Below, piece by piece: positions 52,135-61,390 of a stretch of 64,000 nt of DNA. Source of the stretch: Embleya sp045207655 (GTDB taxonomy: Bacteria; Actinomycetota; Actinomycetes; Streptomycetales; Streptomycetaceae). A program made the translations under genes and the position numbers. Below the pieces are notes generated by a model. The model ran no database searches. It was not told where the DNA came from and saw only the letters and a program-made list of their open reading frames with translations. Each line of letters begins with the position of its first letter. Position 1 is the first letter of the stretch. The stretch is taken from positions 1,054,001-1,118,000 of the forward strand of contig NZ_CP108785.1 of assembly GCF_045207655.1 (NCBI RefSeq), given 5' to 3'.

Positions 52135-52152
52135 CTATACGTAAGCGTATAG
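52135..52152. promoter_or_regulatory. Palindrome upstream of the DUF2867 gene
   Basis: CTATACG-TAAG-CGTATAG, perfect 7-base arms, 46 bases before the GTG at 52198. This A+T-rich palindrome is of the kind bound by TetR-type repressors. The regulator is not encoded next to it. Confidence 0.55.
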
Positions 52153-52197
52153 CGAGGGCTGCAGGCGACGTCCCGAGACAGGAAGGCCCAGCGCACC

Positions 52198-52806
52198 GTG
52201 AAGCTTCCCCCCGCAGCCCATACCGATCAGCCGTGGCGGATCCACGAACTCGCCCGCGACTTCCGGGTCGAGGACGTGTGGTCCTACCGCACCCCCGGAG
52301 CCGGCCCGGACGACTTCCCCGTCATGCTCGCCGCGATGCGCGCCCGCGGCGGACTCGCCAAACAGTCCCTCCCCTCCCGGTTCCTGTTCGCGTTCCGCTG
52401 GAAACTCGGCGCCCTGCTCGGCTGGGACAAGCCCAGGACCGGCCTCGGGACGCGGGTACGGCCGCTACGCGACCGCGTGCCGCCCGAACTCGCCGACACC
52501 GTGGACCTCTCCCTCCCCGCCGGTAGCCCCTTCACCCCCGTGTACGAGCTCGACAACGAGGCCGTCAGCGAACTCGCCAACAAGACCGTGCACACCCTCA
52601 TGCACCTGGGATGGACACCCACGGGCGACGCCGACTGCGACTACGAACTACGGATGGCGGTCCTGGTCAAACCCAACGGCCGGTACGGCCGGCTCTACAT
52701 GACCCTCATCGCACCCTTCCGCTACCTGATCGTCTACCCGGCACTGACCCGCCAATGGGAACGCGCCTGGCGCGACCGCACGCTGCCGCTCCACCCCCTC
52801 GGCTGA
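52198..52806 (+). CDS. DUF2867 family protein
   Basis: A 202-residue protein with the DUF2867 pattern: WRIHELARDFRVEDVWSYRTPG at the start, RFLFAFRWKLGALLGWDKPR in the middle, VYELDNEAVSELANKTVHTL, then MAVLVKPNGRYGRLYMTLIAPFRYLIVYPAL. It resembles SRPBCC-like proteins often found beside SDR and TetR genes. The GTG start has CAGGAAGG about 9 bases before it. The palindrome upstream suggests repression. Biochemical role unknown. Confidence 0.82.
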   Translation: MKLPPAAHTDQPWRIHELARDFRVEDVWSYRTPGAGPDDFPVMLAAMRARGGLAKQSLPSRFLFAFRWKLGALLGWDKPRTGLGTRVRPLRDRVPPELADTVDLSLPAGSPFTPVYELDNEAVSELANKTVHTLMHLGWTPTGDADCDYELRMAVLVKPNGRYGRLYMTLIAPFRYLIVYPALTRQWERAWRDRTLPLHPLG

Positions 52807-52902
52807 TGGCGTTGTGCTGGGACATCACCGTCACGGTGCCCGCGCCGGCAGTCAAGTGCGGTGGGAGGATGACGACTTCGACACTCCTGAAAGGCCATCC
52901 TC

Positions 52903-53340
52903 GTGCCCACGCCTGCCGACTACCTCGCACTGGCGCACGCCGAGACAGACGGCCCCGTCCTGCGGCGTCTCGCGCGATGTCCCTACCCCTTCGTCTGGCA
53001 GGCCCTCGCCACCAATCCCCACACCCCGCCCGTAGCCCTCCTGGAACTGAGCAAGGCCCGCGACAGCGTCTGGAACGACAACAGGCTTCTGCGCCTGCTC
53101 GCGGAACATCCCGGCGCGGACCGCATCGTTCTCCGATCCGTCATCGACGCCGTGGCAGCGAAGCTCCAGGCGGGTGAACGGCCCTACGCCGCCGTGCTCG
53201 CTCTCGCAGATCGGCCGGAGCTCGGAGCGGACGAGGTGAGGAGACTCGGGAATCACCGCGGGGCCTCTGCTCGTCTACGCAGCCTGCTTACCCGACGTCT
53301 GAACTCCCGCGTCCGAGTCATCTCGCCGGCGGTGCGATGA
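52903..53340 (+). CDS. Small helical repeat protein (leucine-rich variant-like), hypothetical
   Basis: A 145-residue protein from a GTG start. LALAHAETDGPVLRRLARCP, then FVWQALATNPHTPPVALLEL, then LLRLLAEHPGADRIVL resemble short two-helix repeats of the leucine-rich variant (LRV) type. The Arg-rich C terminus (SLLTRRLNSRVRV) is basic. No known catalytic residues. It follows the DUF2867 gene by 96 bases. Probably a binding or scaffold protein; not recognised further. Confidence 0.6.
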   Translation: MPTPADYLALAHAETDGPVLRRLARCPYPFVWQALATNPHTPPVALLELSKARDSVWNDNRLLRLLAEHPGADRIVLRSVIDAVAAKLQAGERPYAAVLALADRPELGADEVRRLGNHRGASARLRSLLTRRLNSRVRVISPAVR

Positions 53341-53513
53341 TCTTGGTGGGGCTGGTGTGATCACGGCGTCGGAACCGTCCTGGACAGTCCCGTTCACCGG
53401 GCTACACCCGGGCACCTTCGGGAAGTTGGTGACCGCACTGAACCGCCCGACCCCCGACGAGGATCGAACGTGAGACGGAGCCGGTCGATCCACAGACCCC
53501 CCGACGCGTCGAA

Positions 53514-53542
53514 CGAGGCCGCGGCGGGTGGCCGCGGCCTCG
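53514..53542. terminator. Hairpin downstream of the M4 protease gene
   Basis: CGAGGCCGCGG (53514-53524) and CCGCGGCCTCG (53532-53542) with a 7-base loop: perfect 11-base arms beginning 42 bases beyond the protease stop on the minus strand. Confidence 0.7.
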
Positions 53543-53584
53543 TCGAAGGACGAGCGTCGGATGCCTATCGGAGTGCGTTCGGCA

Positions 53585-55126
53585 TCACGGGCAGGTCGGG
53601 TCACCGGGCTGGGCCGGGACGCTCACCGCGTTCCAGGCCGCCTTGGTCTTGTTGAACAGGCCGCAGGTGGGGTCGAGCGCCTTGGCGGACTTCAGGGTCG
53701 CGGTGCGGTACTTCTTGTAGGTCATGCCGCTCGTCTTGAGCAGCATGCCGCCGTAGAAGATCTTGCCCGCGGTCTGGATTCCGGCGCCCGTGAGTTGCGT
53801 GTTGTTGCAGGTCGGGCTGGAGGGCTTGCCACCACCGGGGTTCGTGCCCTCGGCGAGCAGGTAGAACCAGTGGTTCAGGGGCCCGGCCGCCGCGTGGGTC
53901 TCGGTGCCCGGGATCGAAGAGCTGTAGCAGTTCGGGTTGTTGCCGATCTGTGAGGGGTTGTACATGTTGCGGATCGGGCCGCTGCCGACCAGGTTGACCG
54001 TCTCGCCGACCAGGTAGTCCGGGCGGTCGTAGGGCGAGGGCTCGTTGGTGTACGCCTCGGTGAGCGCGCCGAAGATGTCGCCGGTGCCTTCACCCAGGCC
54101 GGCCTCGGCGCCGGCACCGCCGGGAGTGAACTGGTCTATACCGTGCCCGAATTCGTGGCCCACGACGTCCATCGACGCGATCCACTGGTTGCCCTGGTTG
54201 CGGCCGATCTGGACCTGCGAACCGGTCCAGTAGGCGTTGATCGCGGGGAGCCCGACACGTACCGGCCAGCTTCCGCCGTTGCCGTTGTGCCCGTTGCGAC
54301 CGAGCCAGTCGCGGAGCATGTTCCATTCCTTCTGCGCGGCCCACAGGGCGTCGACGCAGCCCGTCTCCTTGCTGGTGGCGTTGCCGTTGCCCCAGGTGTC
54401 GGTGGCCTTGGTGAAGACGCCGCCGCTGTAGTCGGCGCAGGACAGGCCGGGCCGGGTGGTGTCGATCATCTTGTAGCTGCCGGCGCTGCCGCTGGTGTTG
54501 ATCGTCAGCGGGTTGGGGCCGTTCCACTGGCTGGTGCCGGTGCCGCCCTTGACGTCGTCGTAGGAGTCGAGCACCTGCCCCGAGCGGGCGTCGACGAAGA
54601 CGTGCAGCCGACTGGGCGCACTCTCGGTGCTGCCGACCAGCACCGTCTCCCAGGCCAGGTTCGCGGAACCCTCCCGGACTCGTACGACCAGGCGCCGCGA
54701 CTCGACCGTGTCGACGACCTTGAGTCGCGAACGCGAGACGTTCTCGGCCGCGCCCTTGCCGACGGTCGGCTTGACGGGGACGTCGATCCGCAGATCGGTG
54801 GCCGACTCGGCGGCCCGGACGTTGCCGTTGCCGTCGGCCAGCACCGCGGCGCTGGCACCGACCACGGGCAGCCCGCGGTAAGTGCGCTCGTAGGCCACGG
54901 AGTACAGGTCGTCGACCCACGGGGTCACCTGCTGCCGCACGTAGCTCTCGTTGGGGCCCTTGGCCAGGACGTCCTGGCCGCTCGCGGCGGCCTTGTCGGC
55001 GGCGGACACCGCCGCAGCCAAGCCGGGCGCGGGCGGCGGAGTCGCCGCGTTCGACTGGGACGTACCGACCACCAGGCCGGCGAGTAGGGCCAGGACCGAT
55101 CCGACCGTCACCGTGCTGCGTTTCAT
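53585..55126 (-). CDS. Secreted M4 family (thermolysin-like) metallopeptidase
   Basis: A 513-residue precursor. It has a Sec signal peptide (residues 1-28, ending SNAATP), then an FTP/PepSY propeptide (about 40-190; YSVAYERTYRGLPVVGASAA), then the zinc-protease domain. HEFGH at 324-328 supplies two zinc His and the catalytic Glu, followed by GEGTGDIFG with the third ligand Glu and a late His in ETHAAAGPLNHWFY. It is an extracellular broad-specificity endopeptidase made as a zymogen. ATG 55126 has AAGGAG before it. A strong hairpin follows the gene. No regulator is adjacent. Confidence 0.92.
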   Translation of the reverse strand: MKRSTVTVGSVLALLAGLVVGTSQSNAATPPPAPGLAAAVSAADKAAASGQDVLAKGPNESYVRQQVTPWVDDLYSVAYERTYRGLPVVGASAAVLADGNGNVRAAESATDLRIDVPVKPTVGKGAAENVSRSRLKVVDTVESRRLVVRVREGSANLAWETVLVGSTESAPSRLHVFVDARSGQVLDSYDDVKGGTGTSQWNGPNPLTINTSGSAGSYKMIDTTRPGLSCADYSGGVFTKATDTWGNGNATSKETGCVDALWAAQKEWNMLRDWLGRNGHNGNGGSWPVRVGLPAINAYWTGSQVQIGRNQGNQWIASMDVVGHEFGHGIDQFTPGGAGAEAGLGEGTGDIFGALTEAYTNEPSPYDRPDYLVGETVNLVGSGPIRNMYNPSQIGNNPNCYSSSIPGTETHAAAGPLNHWFYLLAEGTNPGGGKPSSPTCNNTQLTGAGIQTAGKIFYGGMLLKTSGMTYKKYRTATLKSAKALDPTCGLFNKTKAAWNAVSVPAQPGDPTCP

Positions 55127-55617
55127 CGAGGCTCCTTGGATAGAGGACAGACCTCGACCACGAGTCCGACTCTCGTCGGCTCCGCGAAGTGAGCGGGACC
55201 GACCTTCGCGTACGCCGGGTTCGTGCCCGAACGAACGAAACGCTCACACGGGCGCAAGTCGCCCGTCAACGAATGTGATCGACCCGGCACATTCTGTCAA
55301 CAACCCCAGGAACGCCCCCGTCGAGCACGCGGGCCGACCGCTCCCCTCCCCGACAACCGGACGCCCACGAAAGCGAGTTGGCGCGAGTGGGGCAACGAAC
55401 GCGGGGGGTCGGGCGGGGTGGCTACCCGGTTGGCGACGTGCGGTGGCACGCCCGGGCGTGGAGAACTGTGGTGACGACGGTTCGAGACCGGTTCGAGAGC
55501 AGAAACGCGCCATGGCTCACGAAACACCCGCGAACTTGCCCGACGAGTCGGCGACGACAGGGTGGCCTGGACAGGCGTGGCGTTGGGCCGGGGAAAGAGA
55601 GCGGAGTAGCCGATCTG
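55127..55617. other. Intergenic region
   Basis: About 490 bases between the protease start and the Dps stop, both on the minus strand. It should contain the protease promoter. No gene or clear repeat is seen. Confidence 0.4.
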
Positions 55618-56100
55618 TCAACCCGTCTCACGTGCGTGGTCGGGGCTTTCGGCCTGAAGCATCCAGTGCTGCTTCTCCAGTGCGGCGGTGACGGAGATCA
55701 GCAGGTCCTGGGTGACGGGGTCGGTGGTGGCGTGGATCCGCCGCCGCATCCCGACCAGAAGAACGTCGTAGTGAACCGCCAGGGCGGCCAGGGCGTCGGC
55801 CACGGTGATGCGACCGCCGGGGAGCAACGCCGCCCGGCCGCCGGCGACCGTGATGGCACGGCCGTCGGGCGAAGTGCCCAGGGTGGCGGCGCGTTCGGCG
55901 AGGTCGTCGGCGAACCTGCGGGCCGCGGTGACGATCTCGTCCAGGTGGAGGTGCAGCGAGCGGAAGCCGGGCCCATAGACGTTCCAGTGGATCTGCTTGC
56001 CGGTCGTCGCCAGGTCGAGCAGGTCGACGAGCGAGGCCTGCAGGATTTCGCCGGTGGTCTCGCGGGCGTCGGGGGTCCGGGCGGCGGTAACGGTGGTCAT
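55618..56100 (-). CDS. dps: Dps family ferritin-like protein
   Basis: A 160-residue four-helix protein. The ferroxidase motif is KQIHWNVYGPGFRSLHLHLDEIV (His, His, Asp and Glu ligands), and the C-terminal helix contains LEKQHWML. Dps proteins form dodecamers that oxidise and store iron and protect DNA in oxidative stress. Both tails are short, so strong DNA condensation is less likely. A strong hairpin at 56133-56164 separates it from the upstream hydrolase gene, so it probably has its own promoter. Confidence 0.9.
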   Translation of the reverse strand: MTTVTAARTPDARETTGEILQASLVDLLDLATTGKQIHWNVYGPGFRSLHLHLDEIVTAARRFADDLAERAATLGTSPDGRAITVAGGRAALLPGGRITVADALAALAVHYDVLLVGMRRRIHATTDPVTQDLLISVTAALEKQHWMLQAESPDHARETG

Positions 56101-56132
56101 CTGCGGTGCTCCTCGGTCGGTGGCGGACGGAT

Positions 56133-56164
56133 GTGTGGCCGGGCCCGGCCGGGCCCGGCCACAC
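56133..56164. terminator. Very strong hairpin downstream of a hydrolase gene
   Basis: GTGTGGCCGGGCCC (56133-56146), loop GGCC, and the complement GGGCCCGGCCACAC (56151-56164): a perfect 14-base stem 10 bases past the hydrolase stop on the minus strand. It isolates the hydrolase transcript from dps. Confidence 0.8.
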
Positions 56165-56173
56165 AGCGGGAGG

Positions 56174-56973
56174 TCAGGAGTGGTCGAGCGCCCAGGTGAG
56201 CGCGAGGTCCGCGACCTCTTCCCAGCCGTCCTGGGCGGGCATCAGGTGTGAGCGGGCGGGGATGGTCACGTGCTCGGTGACGGTGCCGGGAGCCTTGTAG
56301 TGCTTGGCGTTGGACGCCTGCACCTTGGCCGGCATGAGGTGGTCGTTCTCGGCGGAGACGAACAGCAGCGGGCGCGGTCGGGGTTGCGGTAGTCGACGTA
56401 GGTGTCGCTGTGGCCGGGGTGGATGTTGGCCAGGGCGCTGCCCCGGAACACGTGCCCGGAGGTGGGAACGTGATAGCGCTCGTAGGTGGCCTTGGCCTGG
56501 TCTTCGGGGAAGGTGTTGGTGAAGGCGTAGCGCCATTGGTCATAGGTGAGCCCGACGGCCTTGTGCCGGTTGGCGGGGTTGCGCAGGACCGGGAAGGTCG
56601 CGCGGATCTGCGACAGCGGCGTGACCGCGACACCTTTGGTGGGGGCCGAGTTGACCGCCACTCCGGCGGCGCCGTAGCCGTGGTCGAGCAGGATTTGGGC
56701 GAACACCCCGCCGGCGGAGTGGCCCATGAGGATCGGTGCGGTGTCCAAGTCGCGGATCAGTTCCTCGAATCCGTTGAGGATTTCGGAGACCTGCAGGCGC
56801 TCGATGGGCGTGGGGTCGGCGTTGAGGGCCTCGACCTCGACGTCGAAGCCGGGGTAGGCGGGGGCCAGGACCCGGAAGCCCTTGGCCTCGTAGTGGGTGA
56901 CCCAGTGTTCCCAGCTGCGCGGGGTCACCCAGAAGCCGTGGATGAGGACGATGGTGTCGGGCTTGGTGTTCAT
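56174..56973 (-). pseudogene. Alpha/beta hydrolase with a single frameshift
   Basis: The first about 200 residues run from MNTKPDTIVLIHGFWVTPRSW through nucleophile GHSAGG to DTYVDYRNPDRA. The rest continues in another frame from PLLFVSAENDHLMPAKVQ (acid Asp) to IPARSHLMPAQDGWEEVADL (catalytic His) and a stop at 56174. Joining the two gives one complete 265-residue hydrolase. The break is in a run of C/G near 56370, consistent with a one-base loss. It may be a sequencing error rather than true decay. Confidence 0.75.
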
Positions 56974-57092
56974 GAGGGCTCCTCAGGTCGCCGGAGCACG
57001 TGGGCCCAGGAGCGGACGGGTCCACGCACTTCGGCATCGGGATGGCTTGGGTGCTGTTGGGCGCGCCGTCGCGTCGGCAGGGCCGGAAACGG

Positions 57093-57902
57093 CTAGCGGG
57101 TGGCCTTCGCCGCGGCCTTGATCAGGTCGGTGGAGGTCTTGTCGTGGGAGATCATCGCGACGTGCGAGGAGCCCTTGATCTCGATGGTCTTGGCGTTGGC
57201 GCGCTTGGCCATGAAGCGTTCCGCCTCGGCCGGGATGACCTGGTCGTTGGTGGCGACGGCGTACCAGGAGGGGATGGTCTTCCACGCCGGCGGGCCGCTG
57301 GGCGTCTGCGGGATCGCGACGTTCGCCGGGCGCTGGGTGGCGGCCATGACCGAGGCGTCGTGCCAGGAGACGTCGCCGGCGAACACCGTGCGGAACGCCT
57401 CCGGCTTCACGTAGCCGTCGGCGCCGGCGGGCGTCGGCCGGACCAGCAGGTTCGCCTCGAGCCGGCTGCCGGGGAACTTCCCGGTCAGCGACGCGACGGT
57501 GTCGCCCTGGTCGGGGGCGAACGCGGCGATGTAGACCAGCGCCTTGACGTTGGCGTGGCCGTTGGCCGCGTTGGTGATCACGGCGCCGCCGTAGGAGTGA
57601 CCGACCAGGATCACCGGTCCGGTGATGGTGTCCAGGACGCTGGAGATGTAGGCGGCGTCGGTGGGCAGGCTCTGCAGGGGGTTGGCCGGGGCGATGACCG
57701 GATAGCCGTCGTCCTGCAGGCGTTCGATGACGCCGTTCCAGCCGGAGGCGTCGGCGAACGCGCCGTGCACCAGGACGACGGTGGGCTTGGGCGGGCGTTT
57801 GTCGGTTCCCGCGGAGGACGCGGGTCCGACGGAGGCGAGCAGCAGTCCGGTGACGGCGAGTACGGTGGCGGCGATCAGGCGCTTGGGTCGGCGGGAGGTC
57901 AT
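57093..57902 (-). CDS. Secreted alpha/beta hydrolase
   Basis: A 269-residue precursor. The signal peptide is residues 1-31 (RRPKRLIAATVLAVTGLLLA, ending SSAG). The hydrolase fold follows with VVLVHGAFADASGWNGVIERL, nucleophile GHSYGG, VATNDQVIPAEAERF (acid region) and His in SSHVAMISH. It belongs to the salicylate-esterase/EstC-like branch. It lies between two related broken hydrolases in the same direction and may be transcribed with them. Substrate unknown; probably a small ester. Confidence 0.87.
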   Translation of the reverse strand: MTSRRPKRLIAATVLAVTGLLLASVGPASSAGTDKRPPKPTVVLVHGAFADASGWNGVIERLQDDGYPVIAPANPLQSLPTDAAYISSVLDTITGPVILVGHSYGGAVITNAANGHANVKALVYIAAFAPDQGDTVASLTGKFPGSRLEANLLVRPTPAGADGYVKPEAFRTVFAGDVSWHDASVMAATQRPANVAIPQTPSGPPAWKTIPSWYAVATNDQVIPAEAERFMAKRANAKTIEIKGSSHVAMISHDKTSTDLIKAAAKATR

Positions 57903-57953
57903 GTCGTCGGTCTCCTTGGTAGAGGTGTGTACGGGAGGCGTTCGTCCGGCGGA

Positions 57954-58423
57954 TCAGGAGGCCAGGAACGCCGGCAGGTCGGCGATGAACTCGGCCTCGA
58001 GGGTGTCCAAGGTCGTGCTCCTCGGCGCGGTGCCGCCGTTGATGCTCCAGACCGCGGAGAACCCGCTGGGCCTGCCCATCGAAGCGTTCGGGAGGTGCCG
58101 TGGCGCCCGATGTAGCGGGCGACCTCACCGCCGCCGGTCGAGTGGCCGACCAGAACCGCGTCGCGCAGGTCGAGTTCGTCGATCAGGGTCGCGAGGTCGT
58201 CGGCGTAGGTGTTCATGTCGTTGCCCTGCCACGGCTGGGCGGAACGGCCGTGGCCACGCCGGTCGTGGGCGATCGCCCGGTATCCGGCCGAGGCGACGGC
58301 GTGGGCCTGCGGGTCCCACGCGTCGGCGTTGAGCGGCCGGCCGTGGCTGAACACGACGGGCCGGCCGGTGCCCCAGTCCTTGTAGAAGATCTCGGTCTTG
58401 TCGGTGGTGGTCACGTACGGCAT
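57954..58423 (-). pseudogene. Internally deleted chloroperoxidase-like alpha/beta hydrolase
   Basis: The N terminus is intact: MPYVTTTDKTEIFYKDWG, PVVFSHGRPLNADAWDPQ, RRGHGRSAQPWQGND and nucleophile GHSTGGGEVARYIGRHGT. Then the sequence jumps, in another frame, to the family C terminus TTLDTLEAEFIADLPAFLAS and a stop. About 110-120 central residues with the catalytic Asp and His are gone. It is a close paralogue of the intact gene at 61391, on the other side of the LAL regulator. Confidence 0.75.
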
Positions 58424-58511
58424 GGTGTGCGTCCCTACCCGGGTCGTGGGCCGCTGCGGGGTGCGGCGGGCATGACTCGAAGCTAGGACGGCGGGGCGCG
58501 GCGGCAATCGG

Positions 58512-61277
58512 TCACATGACTGCGCCGCCGGAGCCGCCCGGTGCTGCGGTACTGCCGTCACTGGCGGCAAGGGCGTCGCGCAGCGCGGCTCGGGAGGTGA
58601 TCCCGAGCTTGGGGAAGATGCGGTACAAGTGGGCCGAGACGATGCGCGGCGACAGGTAGAGGCGCTCGCCGATCTCCTTGTTCGTCATTCCGGAGGCCGC
58701 CGGTTCGGCGACCTCCAGTTGCTGGGCGGTCAGCTCCGGCACCGCCGCCGGACGTGTGGTGCCGACCGCGCGGCGCGGCTGTGCGGTGACGGTGACGCCG
58801 GTGGCGCGCAGTTCCTGTTCGGCGCGGAGCTGCCAGGCGGTGGCGCCGATCCGGCCGAAGACGTCGGCCGCGCGGCGCAGTTGGGGGCGGGCCTCGCCGG
58901 GCTGGAGGTTGCGGCGGTGGAGTTCGCCGAACGCCAGGCGGAGCCGGGCCTGGTCGAACGGCCACTGTTCGATCCGCGGCAGCGCCAGCGCGCTCTGGAA
59001 CCGGGTGACCGCGTCCGCGTAGTCGGCGGTCATCGCGTGGGCGGCGGCCAGGTGCAGCCGCAGCCTCGGGGTGCGGGCTTCAAGGCCGGCGGCGGCCCGC
59101 AGATGGGCATCGGCTTCGGTCGTCCGGCCAAGGTGTACGCAGGCGTCGACGAGGTCGAACACCAGCCAGGGCGCGTAGGTGGCGGCGCAGGGCAGGGCGC
59201 CGGGCGCGGTGACCCGGGTGCAGTAGTGGTACGCGGTCTCGTAGTCGCCGGCCGACAGGGCGGCGAGCGCGAGGTTGCGGGCCGACAGCGTCAGGTGCAG
59301 GCCGCTGCCGCGCGCCGCCGCCCACCGCTCGACCGTGCGGCTGTACTCCCGAGCGGTGTCCTCGTCACCGCGCGCGGCGGCGATCCAGCCGAGCGCCGGC
59401 CGCAAGTCGTGGGCCGGCAGTTCCAGATCGTGGCGGATGCACAGGTCCAGCCCTGTGGTCGCCGAGATCTCCGCCTCGTCCCACTGACCGGCCAGAAATT
59501 GTTCGTGGGCGGCGAACCAGTGTCCACTGGCCGCGTGGGTGATCGCGCCGGTGCCGGTCTCCTGCACGATCAATGCTCGGATGCGTACGCGGTGTTCGTG
59601 CAGGGCGTCCAGCCAGGCGGCGGCCCGGCACAGCTCGGCGACCTGCCCGGGCGGGGCGGGGTCGGGCAGGTCGTCGAAAGCCGATCTCAGCACCACCGAA
59701 CGTTCGGAATCAGGTGGCGTTCCGGGGTTCAGGACGGTGTTGGCGAGGTCGACGAGCCCGCCGCCCGACCGCCCGGCGAGCGGCGCGTCGACCTCGGCCC
59801 AGTCGGCGGCGTCCTGCCGGTAGGAGGCCACGATCACCCGGGTGAGCAGGGCGCGGTCCAGCGCCGGGCCCGTGGTGTCGGGGAGCCGGGCCAGGATGCC
59901 GCGGGCCGCGGCCAGATCCCCGTCGCGCAGGAGCGCGATCCTGGCCCGGGTGGTCCGCCCCTGCAGCGCCCTCCCGGGATCGGCGTCCTTGGCCTTGTCG
60001 AGCAGCCGGGCGGCCCGGTCGAGTTGCCCGGACTCGTCGGCGAGTTCGGCGGCCAGGTGGAGTCTGCGCGAGGCTTCGGCGGGGTCGGGGGTGAGGTCGG
60101 CGGCCTTGCCCAGGGCGTCGACGGCCGGCCCGGTGCCGCCACGGACGCTGATCGCCCGGGCCGCGGCCTCGATCTCGGCGGCGACGGCCTCGTCCGGTTC
60201 CACCGAGGCCGCGGCCAGGTGCCAGATCCGGTGTTCCGGATCGGCCTTGTACCGTTCGGCCAGCACCATGTGGGCGGTGCGCAGTTCGTCGGGCGACGCG
60301 GTGCCGGTGATCGCCGAGCGAACCAGCGGATGCCGGAACCGGATGCCCGAGGGGGTCGAGTCGCGGGTGACCAGACCGAGCCGCTCGATCTCCAGCACGT
60401 CGGCGGCGGTCAGCGCGACGGGGCGGGCGCTGTTCTCCAGGCCGCCGCCGTCCAGCGCGGTGACCAGCAGCGCGGCGCGCAGCGGGGCGGAAAGCGTCAG
60501 CGCTCGGCCGGCGAACCCGGCCTCCAACCGAGTACGCACCGGCGTCCCGCTGGGGAGCATCTCCATCGGGGTCGCGGCGTCGGTCCCGATCACGGCCGGG
60601 AGTTCGGCCAGCGCGAGGGGGTTGCCCGCCGCCTCGTCCAGCACCCGCTGCCGCACCGCCGGCGGAAGCCCGGGGTGCAGGAGGTCCAGCAGCTCCCCGG
60701 CGGCGGCGCCGGCCAGCGGTGCGACCTCGATCGTGTTGATGCCCGGCGTGACGCGCTCACTGGCGGTCAGCGACCTGCGGGCGAAGATCGCCCGCAGATC
60801 CCAGCGGCCCAGCCGCAGCAGGATGAACATCATGACCTCGCGGGTGGGGTGGTCGACCCAGTGGGCGTCCTCCACCGCGATCAGCACCGGCCCGTCGGCG
60901 GCCATGGCCGCCACCACCGCCAACGACGCCACCGAGATCGCCGGCCGGTCCGGAACCGGCCCGTCGGCCAGACCCAGCACCCGCCGCAGCACGTCCCGGT
61001 GGAACGGCTCGACCTTCTCGACGTAATCCATGATCGGCGCGAAGAGCTGGTGCAGTCCGGCGAACGCCAACCGCGCCTCGCTCTCGAATCCGCAGCCGCC
61101 GATGACCCCGATCCCCTGGTCGCGCGCGTAGGCGATACCCGCGTTCAGCAGGGCGGTCTTGCCGACTCCGGGGTCACCGTGCAGTACCACGTTCGGCAGC
61201 GTCCCGGGCGCGCGGTCGACGGCCCGCCGCAGCTCGGTCAGCTCCCGCTCCCGGCCGATGATCAGGTCGTCGGTCAT
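58512..61277 (-). CDS. Large LuxR-type (LAL) ATP-binding transcriptional regulator
   Basis: A 921-residue regulator. The N-terminal AAA/NACHT-like ATPase has Walker A GDPGVGKT (34-41) and Walker B region PVLIAVEDAHWVD. The middle is a long TPR-like helical region (about 380-830). The C-terminal LuxR HTH is LTAQQLEVAEPAASGMTNKEI, then GERLYLSPRIVSAHLYRIFPKL (about 855-910). The HTH has VAEPAA where most have VARLAA. LAL proteins activate linked operons on binding an inducer. It lies between paralogous hydrolase genes, its likely targets. Confidence 0.9.
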   Translation of the reverse strand: MTDDLIIGRERELTELRRAVDRAPGTLPNVVLHGDPGVGKTALLNAGIAYARDQGIGVIGGCGFESEARLAFAGLHQLFAPIMDYVEKVEPFHRDVLRRVLGLADGPVPDRPAISVASLAVVAAMAADGPVLIAVEDAHWVDHPTREVMMFILLRLGRWDLRAIFARRSLTASERVTPGINTIEVAPLAGAAAGELLDLLHPGLPPAVRQRVLDEAAGNPLALAELPAVIGTDAATPMEMLPSGTPVRTRLEAGFAGRALTLSAPLRAALLVTALDGGGLENSARPVALTAADVLEIERLGLVTRDSTPSGIRFRHPLVRSAITGTASPDELRTAHMVLAERYKADPEHRIWHLAAASVEPDEAVAAEIEAAARAISVRGGTGPAVDALGKAADLTPDPAEASRRLHLAAELADESGQLDRAARLLDKAKDADPGRALQGRTTRARIALLRDGDLAAARGILARLPDTTGPALDRALLTRVIVASYRQDAADWAEVDAPLAGRSGGGLVDLANTVLNPGTPPDSERSVVLRSAFDDLPDPAPPGQVAELCRAAAWLDALHEHRVRIRALIVQETGTGAITHAASGHWFAAHEQFLAGQWDEAEISATTGLDLCIRHDLELPAHDLRPALGWIAAARGDEDTAREYSRTVERWAAARGSGLHLTLSARNLALAALSAGDYETAYHYCTRVTAPGALPCAATYAPWLVFDLVDACVHLGRTTEADAHLRAAAGLEARTPRLRLHLAAAHAMTADYADAVTRFQSALALPRIEQWPFDQARLRLAFGELHRRNLQPGEARPQLRRAADVFGRIGATAWQLRAEQELRATGVTVTAQPRRAVGTTRPAAVPELTAQQLEVAEPAASGMTNKEIGERLYLSPRIVSAHLYRIFPKLGITSRAALRDALAASDGSTAAPGGSGGAVM

Positions 61278-61390
61278 CCTTCCCCCCGCCCGGTCGTCGC
61301 CGCCCCGAGTCCCCCCGATGCAGTCATTTGACCGATGGCACGCCGGGTGCCGGGGGCGAAGCTGAAGACCGCGGCGAGTGAGGGGTAACC

